From UBA4661 sp002405405 (GTDB taxonomy: Bacteria > Bacteroidota > Ignavibacteria > Kapaibacteriales > UBA4661), in the NCBI GenBank assembly GCA_036847245.1, contig DAIUAL010000144.1, positions 1-8,577 on the forward strand: 8,577 bases of DNA, given 5' to 3'. Position numbers and translations under genes: made by a program. How positions within the stretch are numbered: the stretch's first letter is position 1; every line of letters begins with the position of its first letter. Shown piece by piece: positions 1 to 6,240 of the stretch. Below the pieces are notes generated by a model. That model was given only the letters and a program-made list of their open reading frames with translations, was not told the DNA's origin and made no database searches.

Positions 1-692
1 CGTGGTCCAGCAAAGCCGATCAAAGCTTTGGGTTCAGCGATATTGACATCACCAAGCATCGCATATGATGCACTTACGCCACCGGTTGTTGGGTCGGTCA
101 GCAAGGAAAAATAGGGAATACGTGCTTCGTGTAACTCGGCAAGTTTGACCGATGTTTTCGCCATTTGCATGAGTGATAGAGCGGCTTCTTGCATTCGTGC
201 ACCGCCTGATGCAGAAATGATGAGCAAAGGAGCACGATGCTCTAAAGAATAGTCTGCGGCACGAGCAAATTTTTCGCCAACGACAGACCCCATACTCCCG
301 CCGATAAAGTTAAAATTCATGCAACCAAAGGACAAACGTTTACCATCAATGTCACCATAGCCGATCGTCAGCGCGTCGCCGACATCACTTTTTTTATATG
401 CTTCGCGCAAACGGTCTTTGTAGGGTTTCGTGTCAGTAAATTCAAGAGGATCGGCTGAGCGCACTTGTCGATGTGGTTCCACAAAACGCCCTTCGTCGAA
501 GAGATATTCGATGTATTCTTTGCTCCCCACACGAAAATGCTGATCGCATGAAGGGCAGGTGTAGAGATTTTCTTCTAATTGCCGCTTGTATATAATTTCA
601 TTGCAATTGTGACATTTTGTCCATAAACCATCCGGCATATTTGCAGGATTTTGTTGAGCAATTGGTGCTTTAGGACGCAGGAACCATGCCAT
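1..692 (-). CDS. accD: Acetyl-CoA carboxylase carboxyltransferase subunit beta (partial, 3' end outside window)
   Basis: AccD pairs with AccA to form the carboxyltransferase that moves CO2 from carboxybiotin to acetyl-CoA, giving malonyl-CoA for fatty-acid synthesis in the cytoplasm. I translated 230 codons from the ATG at 690-692; the frame runs off the left edge. The protein starts MAWFLRPKAP and has a four-cysteine zinc ribbon (C27-x2-C30 and C46-x2-C49, the same spacing and positions as in E. coli AccD). The crotonase-like carboxyltransferase core includes SGGARMQE at 162-169 and TTGGVSASYAMLGD at 202-215. The start is fixed by a strong SD (GAGGAGAT) six bases upstream and by alignment of the N-terminus with the family. 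About 50-70 C-terminal residues are missing. It is divergent from the gene at 964. In E. coli the zinc ribbon also binds acc mRNA; whether that happens here cannot be seen. Confidence 0.98.
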   Translation of the reverse strand, partial: MAWFLRPKAPIAQQNPANMPDGLWTKCHNCNEIIYKRQLEENLYTCPSCDQHFRVGSKEYIEYLFDEGRFVEPHRQVRSADPLEFTDTKPYKDRLREAYKKSDVGDALTIGYGDIDGKRLSFGCMNFNFIGGSMGSVVGEKFARAADYSLEHRAPLLIISASGGARMQEAALSLMQMAKTSVKLAELHEARIPYFSLLTDPTTGGVSASYAMLGDVNIAEPKALIGFAGP

Positions 693-698
693 ACGCGG

Positions 699-706
699 AT
701 CTCCTC
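699..706 (-). promoter_or_regulatory. Strong Shine-Dalgarno of accD
   Basis: GAGGAGAT on the minus strand ends six bases before the accD ATG. It stands out because most other genes in the window have no recognisable SD, and it decides between the two overlapping ATGs at 692 and 687, which are in different frames. Confidence 0.75.
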
Positions 707-771
707 AGAGTAGGATAAAGTAGAAAGTGTATTTCTATGGATGTTGTCGGTTAAGTATGCCTATAGAAATG

Positions 772-800
772 CAAGACATTTGTCAAGATACTTGTCAAGA
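772..800. repeat. 12-bp-period tandem repeat upstream of accD
   Basis: CAAGA occurs at 772-776, 784-788 and 796-800, exactly 12 bp apart. The first two full units, CAAGACATTTGT and CAAGATACTTGT, match at 10 of 12 positions; the third unit keeps only the CAAGA. On the minus strand (the accD sense) this gives two perfect TTGACA boxes 12 bp apart. It could be an operator read by a protein binding tandem sites, or a duplicated -35 element. Confidence 0.45.
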
Positions 801-963
801 ATTCAAAAGTACGGTTTTCTCATGAGTCCTCGTTGTCCTACATGATGAGAAGTATGACAAAAATTCATAGCCGCACGCTATCTTCATTGTAATTTGAAAC
901 TTCATCGAAAAATATACATACAGTAATTTTTTCTTTTCTCATTTATCAACAAGGTCAATAACC

Positions 964-1305
964 ATGAAAATTCGACTTGATGCAGTGGCTCATGCACGAA
1001 GTGGCGACAAAGGCGATGCGGCAAATTGCGGTGTGATTGCTTACCGACAAGAAGATTATCCGATTTTGCTTGAACAACTCACGGAAGAGCGTGTACAAGA
1101 GCATTTTAGAGGTATTTGCAAGGGGAAAGTCGAGCGGTTTGAGTTGCCTAATTTATGGGCAGTCAATTTTGTTTTGCATAATACATTAGGCGGTGGTGGA
1201 ACAGTTTCCTTGAAACTTGATGCGCAAGGTAAAGCTATTGCTTCTGCAATGTTGCTGATGGAAATTGATGTGCCGGACACATGGACACCGCATCAGCAGA
1301 ATTAA
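964..1305 (+). CDS. Stand-alone AtuA-like (C-terminal ferredoxin-fold) domain protein
   Basis: This 113-residue soluble protein corresponds to the small domain found at the C-terminus of AtuA (acyclic terpene utilisation) proteins, where it follows a DUF1446 domain; it also occurs as a free-standing protein. The markers visible are AHARSGDKGDAANCGVIA at 9-26, the segment VERFELPNLWAVNFVLH at 56-72, the glycine run LGGGGT at 75-80 and LDAQGK at 85-90, all conserved in the family as I know it. The molecular role is not established; atu genes act in geranyl/citronellyl-CoA breakdown. The ATG at 964 is the natural start, with only a weak AAGG nine bases upstream. It precedes the ABC-2 permease by 36 bp on the same strand, so the two are probably co-transcribed. 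No DUF1446 partner is in the window. There is no signal peptide or membrane segment. Confidence 0.85.
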   Translation: MKIRLDAVAHARSGDKGDAANCGVIAYRQEDYPILLEQLTEERVQEHFRGICKGKVERFELPNLWAVNFVLHNTLGGGGTVSLKLDAQGKAIASAMLLMEIDVPDTWTPHQQN

Positions 1306-1341
1306 TCTGCTCTTAGAGTAGAATTTCTTTTTTGATATGCT

Positions 1342-2160
1342 ATGAATGCCTTGCGTTTGTACTTTTCCGTGTGGCGAACTGCGTTGGTAAATGCAACGGA
1401 GTATCGCATTAATTTTTTTACGAACACGGTTCTAACCTTGTTGGTAGCGGTCTGTGTCGGGTGGTATTTGTGGCAAGCAGTGTATGAACACAAATCGGGA
1501 AGTAGTCAATTGCAAGGAATACCATTCTCAGTGATGCAATCGTATATCATTGCTGCAGTCATCTGCTTTCGTCTTTCTCAGGTCGGTCGATATGAGCGTA
1601 ATGCTTCCGATGAAATTCGCCAAGGTGATTTGAATAAGTATCTGTTGAAGCCGATTGCACATTGGTGGTATGTATTAAGTGCTTCAATGGCGGAGCGCAC
1701 GATTGCTTTTCTCTTGGTTTTAGCAATGACTTTTACTGCTTTTGTTGTGCCCACAATACGTGAGTTTGTACATCTCTCGCTTGTAGGATGCTTGCTTGCT
1801 GTGCCGATGATTCTCTGTGCAATGGTGATGCGTTCGAGTATATCGTTGGCAACATCGTATCTCGCGTTTTGGATGGATGAAGTTTGGACACTGCATGTCA
1901 TCCAAGATATTGCTTTTGTACTTCTTGCCGGTGAATGGGGTCCGCTCTCGCTATTGCCGGAACCATTTCGTACCATATCATCATGGTTGCCGTTTCAATT
2001 CATCAGTTATGTTCCTGCCGCTACTGCTGTGGGCATGATTTCCCACGAACAAGCTCTTCTTGAAATACTGAAAGCCATTGCATGGGCATTTATCTGTTAT
2101 GGCGGTATGCGTCTATTATGGCGAAGTGGTGTGCACCGCTTTGGTGCGTATGGCGGATAA
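1342..2160 (+). CDS. ABC-2 family transporter permease (DUF990 / PF06182 type)
   Basis: This 272-residue integral membrane protein resembles the ABC-2 export permeases formerly called DUF990. About six hydrophobic segments can be seen, roughly at 25-47, 64-79, 119-137, 144-164, 183-200 and 240-260. The best marker is the cytoplasmic loop EIRQGDLNKYLLKPI at 91-105, which resembles the E-I-R-x-G-x-L-x-x-Y-L-L-K-P loop of this family, and the C-terminus ends RFGAYGG, also typical. Such proteins normally act as a pair of permeases with an ABC ATPase to export a substrate, often a drug or lipid-like compound. Neither a second permease nor an ATPase is in the window, so the substrate cannot be named. 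The start is ATG with no SD. It follows the AtuA-like gene by 36 bp and converges on the M20 peptidase gene, leaving only 29 bp between stops. Confidence 0.88.
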   Translation: MNALRLYFSVWRTALVNATEYRINFFTNTVLTLLVAVCVGWYLWQAVYEHKSGSSQLQGIPFSVMQSYIIAAVICFRLSQVGRYERNASDEIRQGDLNKYLLKPIAHWWYVLSASMAERTIAFLLVLAMTFTAFVVPTIREFVHLSLVGCLLAVPMILCAMVMRSSISLATSYLAFWMDEVWTLHVIQDIAFVLLAGEWGPLSLLPEPFRTISSWLPFQFISYVPAATAVGMISHEQALLEILKAIAWAFICYGGMRLLWRSGVHRFGAYGG

Positions 2161-2169
2161 ACTTCTGCG

Positions 2170-2182
2170 CCATCGTTGATGG
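2170..2182. terminator. Possible weak bidirectional hairpin between convergent genes
   Basis: CCATC-GTT-GATGG forms a 5-bp stem with a 3-base loop in the 29-bp gap between the permease stop and the M20 stop. On the plus strand it is followed by a short pyrimidine-rich tract (TCTTTCCT). The position suits a shared terminator, but the stem is short and there is no true T-run. Confidence 0.25.
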
Positions 2183-2189
2183 TCTTTCC

Positions 2190-3734
2190 TCAACGTGGTT
2201 GCATGGACATAATGGCTGCAAAGGTTTCGATGCCGTTCCATAAATTTTGCAAGCGGATATTTTCATTCTCGGCATGTTGATTATTGTCATGATTAGCAAT
2301 CGGAACCGTGACTGTTGTTGTCTTGAGAATGCTTTCAAACAAGTACAAAGGTAAACTGCCACCGAGGGTAGGAACGACAACAATAGGTTCTTCGGAACTT
2401 GTTTGCACTGCTTTAACAACGGACTGTGCAAGAGGATGTCGTAGCGGTGTACGCTGGGCATTATAGCCCGATGCAACGCGTACTTTTGCAATATGAGAAT
2501 GTTGTATACGCTCGCTGTCAGTTGGCTCACGATCGAGAACATAATACCCCATTTTTTCGATATGACGCTTGACTTTACCTATCTGTCGCTGCCAATCATT
2601 ACCAAGAACAAGTCGTAAGTCAAGGGCGGCAATTGCTTGTGTAGGAATAACATTCGCCACCATTGTGCCGACATTAGCACTGCGCAAACCATTGATATTC
2701 AGCGAAGGAAGATTGAGTAATTCAAGGAGATTTTTGCCTGCACCATCGGGCTTAGCAATACCAAACTCTCGTTGTAATTGCTCTTCAATATGTGGAATGG
2801 CACGAATAGCATCGCGTTCTTCTTGCGTGAATGGAGTAGCATCCGTGTAAAAATCATCAATAAGTACAGTACCATGAGCGTCCTTCATACCGGCAAGGAG
2901 AGTTGCTAATTTTTGTGCAGGATTCGGCACCCAATTACCATAATGCCCACTGTGCAACGGACGCTTCGGACCATAGACGGTAATCTCCATGCCTACATCG
3001 CCACGTACACCGCAAACGACTTGCTTGCGTCCTGATTGATGTACCGGACCATCGCAGATGACCCAACCATCAGATTGAAGTAGTGCACTATGGGTCGCAA
3101 GAATATCACCCAGATTGGGTGATCCATATTCCTCTTCACCCTCGAAGAAAAATTTGATGTTGATAGTTGGCGTAATATTGCTTTTGCGCAAGCCGGAATA
3201 TGCTTCAAGAATAGCAAGTACACCGGCTTTGTCATCGGATGCAGAGCGTGCATAGATGCGATATTCAGGGTTGAAGTGCGTAGGTCCGGTAGGAAATTCA
3301 ACTGTCGTACCACCTTTATCAAGAGCGGCTGTGCGGAGAATCGGAGCAAAAGGTTTGCTTCCTTCGACCCACTCCGAAGGATTCACGGGTTGCCCATCGT
3401 AGTGCGCATATAGCACAAGTGTACGCGTTGCACCGGGGACAATCACTTCGCCATAGACTGCAGGCGGAGCTGAGGACTTTGTGCCACGAAGCAATTGTAC
3501 ATTCGCAATGCCACGCTGTTGCATCATGCGGATAAGGAACTGTGCATTGCGTAAGATATTGATACTATCGGTTGCCAGATTAGGTAAGGTAAGAAACTCT
3601 CGAAATTCTTGTATGATCGTATGTTCGTGTGCCATCCGGTATTCTCGAACTTTTTGCACAGCAGGCGAGAGTTGTGCATAACTTGTTGCTGACATGGTAA
3701 GCAGTCCAACAATAAGTAGAAAAATATAATTCAT
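2190..3734 (-). CDS. Secreted M20-family dinuclear zinc metallopeptidase (dipeptidase / carnosinase-like)
   Basis: The 514-residue protein opens with a signal peptide (hydrophobic core 4-16, likely cut after SYA at 18-20, no lipobox cysteine), so it acts in the periplasm or outside the cell. The M20 metal and catalytic residues are all present, by alignment with human CN2: H111 and D113 in HYDGQP, D167 in SASDDKAG, E201/E202 in FEGEEEYGS, D228 in CDGP, and H487 in QHAENENIR. HSGHYGN at 261-267 lies in the inserted dimerisation domain, where H261 corresponds to the histidine that reaches into the partner's active site. The length fits the M20 carnosinase-like group. It probably hydrolyses dipeptides or other short amide substrates; the exact substrate cannot be read. 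It lies 36 bp downstream of murB on the same strand, which suggests co-transcription. The start is ATG without an SD, supported by the signal peptide. Confidence 0.93.
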   Translation of the reverse strand: MNYIFLLIVGLLTMSATSYAQLSPAVQKVREYRMAHEHTIIQEFREFLTLPNLATDSINILRNAQFLIRMMQQRGIANVQLLRGTKSSAPPAVYGEVIVPGATRTLVLYAHYDGQPVNPSEWVEGSKPFAPILRTAALDKGGTTVEFPTGPTHFNPEYRIYARSASDDKAGVLAILEAYSGLRKSNITPTINIKFFFEGEEEYGSPNLGDILATHSALLQSDGWVICDGPVHQSGRKQVVCGVRGDVGMEITVYGPKRPLHSGHYGNWVPNPAQKLATLLAGMKDAHGTVLIDDFYTDATPFTQEERDAIRAIPHIEEQLQREFGIAKPDGAGKNLLELLNLPSLNINGLRSANVGTMVANVIPTQAIAALDLRLVLGNDWQRQIGKVKRHIEKMGYYVLDREPTDSERIQHSHIAKVRVASGYNAQRTPLRHPLAQSVVKAVQTSSEEPIVVVPTLGGSLPLYLFESILKTTTVTVPIANHDNNQHAENENIRLQNLWNGIETFAAIMSMQPR

Positions 3735-3770
3735 GAGATCTACCCGGATAGTCGGTGGAACATGAAAGAG

Positions 3771-4787
3771 TTAGAGGATATTCACTTCTGTTTCGAGAAG
3801 AATAGAAAATTTCTGCCAGACTGATTTGCGTATAGATTCAGCAAGATCTTGAATCTCTTTGCCTTGTGCACCACCATGATTAACTAAAACCAATGCTTGA
3901 TCGCTGTGTACGCCTGCATAACCCGATCCTGTATCGGTATTGCGATAGCCCTTCCAACCAAGTGTTTCGATGAGCCATCCCGCCGGAACTTTTGTTTTAC
4001 CATTGGGCAGAGGAAAAATTGGGGCTGATGGATACTCCGCTAAAATCTCATGGGCATGTGTTGAAGGGATCTCAGGATTCTTGAAGAATGAACCTGCATT
4101 GCCAATCTGTGCTGGATCGGGCAATTTGCTTTTGCGAATGAGAATGACGGTATCATATACATCGCGGATCGTACGCTCTGCTATAGGAATATGTTTGAGA
4201 AGCATTTCAACCGAACCATAGTTGGTGCGCAGTTGTGGTTGTTTGGATAATTGCAATCGCACGGACATTATCACAAAATGACCTTTCAATTCCTGCTTGA
4301 AGATACTATTACGGTAGCCAAATCCACATTCCTCATTAGAAAGTGTACGAATGGTGTCTTGCGGTATATCATAGCCCGTAACGCTGACAAGAACTTCGCG
4401 TAATTCTACGCCATATGCACCGATATTTTGTACCGGAGCCGCTCCAACAGTGCCGGGAATAAGAGCTAAGTTCTCGATACCACTCCAATTGCGCTCAACA
4501 CAGTAGGTTACGATAGTATGCCAATTCTCACCTGCTTCAATATCAATGATTACATGGTGTTCTGTTTCCTCGACAATATGAATGCCGTGAAGTTCATTAC
4601 GAATAATCGTACCCGAAAAATGCTTTGTGAAAAGAATATTACTTCCTCCGCCAAGAACAAGCCATGGGGTATTGGCTCCATGAGCTGTACGGAGAGCTGA
4701 AAGAAGTATTTCGGGTGTATCGGCGTGAATCAAGGTGTCGGCTGTCGCAGGCACACCAAAAGTCGTGAGCGAATGAAGATCAACCAT
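3771..4787 (-). CDS. murB: UDP-N-acetylenolpyruvoylglucosamine reductase (type I MurB)
   Basis: MurB reduces UDP-GlcNAc-enolpyruvate to UDP-MurNAc with NADPH and FAD, the second committed step of peptidoglycan precursor synthesis in the cytoplasm. At 338 residues it is close to E. coli MurB (342). FAD-binding motifs are LVLGGGSNIL at 43-52 and NLALIPGTVGAAPVQNIGAYG at 106-126. Catalytic residues are R159 in GYRNSIF, S233 in NAGSFFKNP, and the C-terminal glutamate in LETEVNIL (332 or 334). Y190 in TNYGS and the intact loop around it mark a type I enzyme. The N-terminus (HSLTTFGVPATA) aligns with the family start, so the ATG at 4787 is sound although no SD is visible. The M20 peptidase gene follows 36 bp downstream. 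The 135-bp leader holds nested inverted repeats that could control it. Confidence 0.97.
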   Translation of the reverse strand: MVDLHSLTTFGVPATADTLIHADTPEILLSALRTAHGANTPWLVLGGGSNILFTKHFSGTIIRNELHGIHIVEETEHHVIIDIEAGENWHTIVTYCVERNWSGIENLALIPGTVGAAPVQNIGAYGVELREVLVSVTGYDIPQDTIRTLSNEECGFGYRNSIFKQELKGHFVIMSVRLQLSKQPQLRTNYGSVEMLLKHIPIAERTIRDVYDTVILIRKSKLPDPAQIGNAGSFFKNPEIPSTHAHEILAEYPSAPIFPLPNGKTKVPAGWLIETLGWKGYRNTDTGSGYAGVHSDQALVLVNHGGAQGKEIQDLAESIRKSVWQKFSILLETEVNIL

Positions 4788-4802
4788 GAAGAATGAAACA
4801 GG

Positions 4803-4860
4803 AGAAACATGAACAAGACAACTGTTATAAGTGCAAAGATATGATGCACATCATGTTTCT
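4803..4860 (-). repeat. Inverted repeats in the murB leader (possible operator or 5'-UTR hairpin)
   Basis: AGAAACATGA (4803-4812) and TCATGTTTCT (4851-4860) are perfect 10-bp inverted arms 38 bp apart, in the 135-bp gap upstream of murB. Two smaller palindromic elements overlap or lie inside: ATGATG-CA-CATCAT at 4841-4854, and TGCAC/GTGCA arms around 4833-4851. A 10-bp perfect pair is unlikely by chance in so short a gap (my rough estimate is about one in a hundred). There is no T-run after the outer stem, so it does not look like a terminator. Confidence 0.45.
4824..4841 (-). promoter_or_regulatory. murB: Candidate murB promoter boxes
   Basis: On the minus strand TATCTTTG (4834-4841) fits the Bacteroidota -7 consensus TAnnTTTG, and TATAAC (4824-4829) resembles a sigma70 -10. 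Neither has a convincing TTG-type upstream box at the right distance. The first overlaps the ATGATG/CATCAT palindrome, so a bound protein could block it. Confidence 0.3.
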
Positions 4861-4922
4861 TTGTGCTGATTTCTTCTTTACGACCTTTGTGTGCAATTGA
4901 TGTACGAGACTAAATGTATCTA

Positions 4923-6134
4923 TCAACGAGGCACAGAGATCGTACATGTTGTACCAATTTGGGGAATACTTTGGATCGACAATGATCCATTGTGTAATTC
5001 GATAAATTCCTTGGCAAGAATAAGTCCGAGACCTGTGCCGCGTTCATTTTGTGTGCCGCGTCGCGAGTGGTGGTGTGTTTCGGCAAGAAGTTCTTCAATT
5101 TCAGATTTGTTCATCCCGATACCGGTATCGGCAATTGCAACATCAACATGTGTAGGTGTAGCTGTTGCCGTGATCGTAATAAATCCTCCTACTGGTGTGA
5201 ATTTAATTGCATTCGAAAGAAGATTTTGCAAGGCAGAAAGCAGGAGCTGGCTATCACCACGCATCACACATTCTTCCTGAGCTTGATTGATGAGAGTGAT
5301 CGATTTCATACGGAGATTTTCTTGGTATGCTTCGACAGCATGGCGCACAATATGTGCCATATCCATGTCGTGGGGTTTGAATTGAATACCGCTTGTCTGC
5401 ACTTGTGCCCATTGCAGAAGATTATCAAGGAGATTATACAAATGTTTGACGGCATGATGAATCGTATCAATCATTTCTTTTGATTCTTCTTGCTCTAACT
5501 CCACGAATTTTTTTGAAAGGAAATTGGTCATGCTGGTTAAACCAAAAACCTGATTGCGTAGGTCATGCGATACAATTGAAAAAAGTTTGTCTTTGGCTTG
5601 ATTCAATTCGCGGAGCTTAAATTCACTCTCCGCCAAGCGTCGTTCCATTTGAAATTTATATAAAGCAGTCTCAATGGTTGCATAGACCTCTCGATCCATA
5701 AAAGGCTTAAGAATGTAGCCAAAAGGTTCGGTCAGTTTAGCACGACGAAGAGTTTTTTCATCGGCATAAGCTGTTAAGTATATCACAGGACATTGATAAT
5801 CTTCGTAGAGTTTGTCAACGGTCGCAATGCCGTCGAGATCACCCTTGAGCATGATGTCCATCATAACAATGTCGGGTTGTGTTTCGATGATATTGGCGAT
5901 AGCGTCAAGCCCGGTAGAGGACGTACCGAGCACAATATAGCCCATACGCTCAAGGACACGTTGCAAGTCATCAGCAATAATTGCTTCGTCTTCAACGATG
6001 TACACTCGTACAGGATGAGGAAGTATTGTTGATGAAGAACTGTTCTTCGACTTACCTGCAAGACGCGGTGGAGAAAACGACAGAGTCGAAAGTGTAGAAG
6101 CAATCTCAGTGAGTGGCGAGAGCATCGGTTGCAT
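4923..6134 (-). CDS. Hybrid response regulator-histidine kinase (REC-HisKA-HATPase_c)
   Basis: Numbered from the ATG at 6134 (403 residues). After a serine-rich, probably unstructured N-terminus (about 1-39) comes a receiver domain (about 42-160) with acidic pocket E48/D49, phospho-acceptor D93 in VMMDIML, T121 in LTAYADEKT and K143 in ILKPF. A helical linker leads to the HisKA domain with H190 in SIVSHDLRNQ, then an ATPase domain with N-box NLLSN (304-308), DTGIG at 336-340 and GTGLGL at 366-371. No membrane segment and no DNA-binding domain are present, so it is a cytoplasmic relay or kinase. It lies 106 bp downstream of the PAS kinase, the likely phosphodonor to its receiver. An upstream TTG (6143) and a later ATG (6125) are also possible starts; no SD decides. 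The F-box region of the ATP lid is weak (ELLAETHHHSRR). Confidence 0.93.
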   Translation of the reverse strand: MQPMLSPLTEIASTLSTLSFSPPRLAGKSKNSSSSTILPHPVRVYIVEDEAIIADDLQRVLERMGYIVLGTSSTGLDAIANIIETQPDIVMMDIMLKGDLDGIATVDKLYEDYQCPVIYLTAYADEKTLRRAKLTEPFGYILKPFMDREVYATIETALYKFQMERRLAESEFKLRELNQAKDKLFSIVSHDLRNQVFGLTSMTNFLSKKFVELEQEESKEMIDTIHHAVKHLYNLLDNLLQWAQVQTSGIQFKPHDMDMAHIVRHAVEAYQENLRMKSITLINQAQEECVMRGDSQLLLSALQNLLSNAIKFTPVGGFITITATATPTHVDVAIADTGIGMNKSEIEELLAETHHHSRRGTQNERGTGLGLILAKEFIELHNGSLSIQSIPQIGTTCTISVPR

Positions 6135-6240
6135 AAAAATCAATGTGGTATTGGTGTATTTGGTAAAGTATGAATTGTATGTTTATGAGAAAAGGCAATA
6201 TACAGGTTGTTGCACATTATTGTTCTATATCTGCATGATT

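Larger units (their letters stand above)
693..963. other. Divergent intergenic region accD / AtuA-like gene
   Basis: This 271-bp non-coding gap must hold promoters in both directions. On the accD side, the minus strand carries two TTGACA hexamers (781-786 and 793-798). The only -10-like match, TATAGG at 760-765, is 15 bp from the nearer one, so the promoter call is weak. The accD leader contains ATTTCTAT (731-738) and its exact complement ATAGAAAT (763-770). The core of 731-738 can also pair with TAGAAA at 721-726, giving alternative hairpins, but arms of 6-8 bp are expected by chance in a gap this size. On the plus strand, TTGAAA (894-899) has only poor -10 partners. A 7-bp inverted repeat (817-823/845-851) is also present and is likely chance. 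Confidence 0.5.

Noticed and set aside
817..851. 7-bp inverted repeat TTCTCAT/ATGAGAA in the left intergenic region
   Set aside because: Arms of this length with a 21-bp gap are expected by chance in 271 bp, and the position suggests no function.
4800..4844. Eleven-codon plus-strand ORF with a perfect AGGAG upstream of its ATG (4809)
   Set aside because: No plus-strand gene follows that it could lead, and the SD-like sequence lies in the murB leader on the opposite strand; chance is more likely.
4891..5280. 129-codon plus-strand frame opposite the receiver-kinase C-terminus
   Set aside because: It lies opposite the conserved ATPase motifs, and its composition is that of a complementary-strand shadow.
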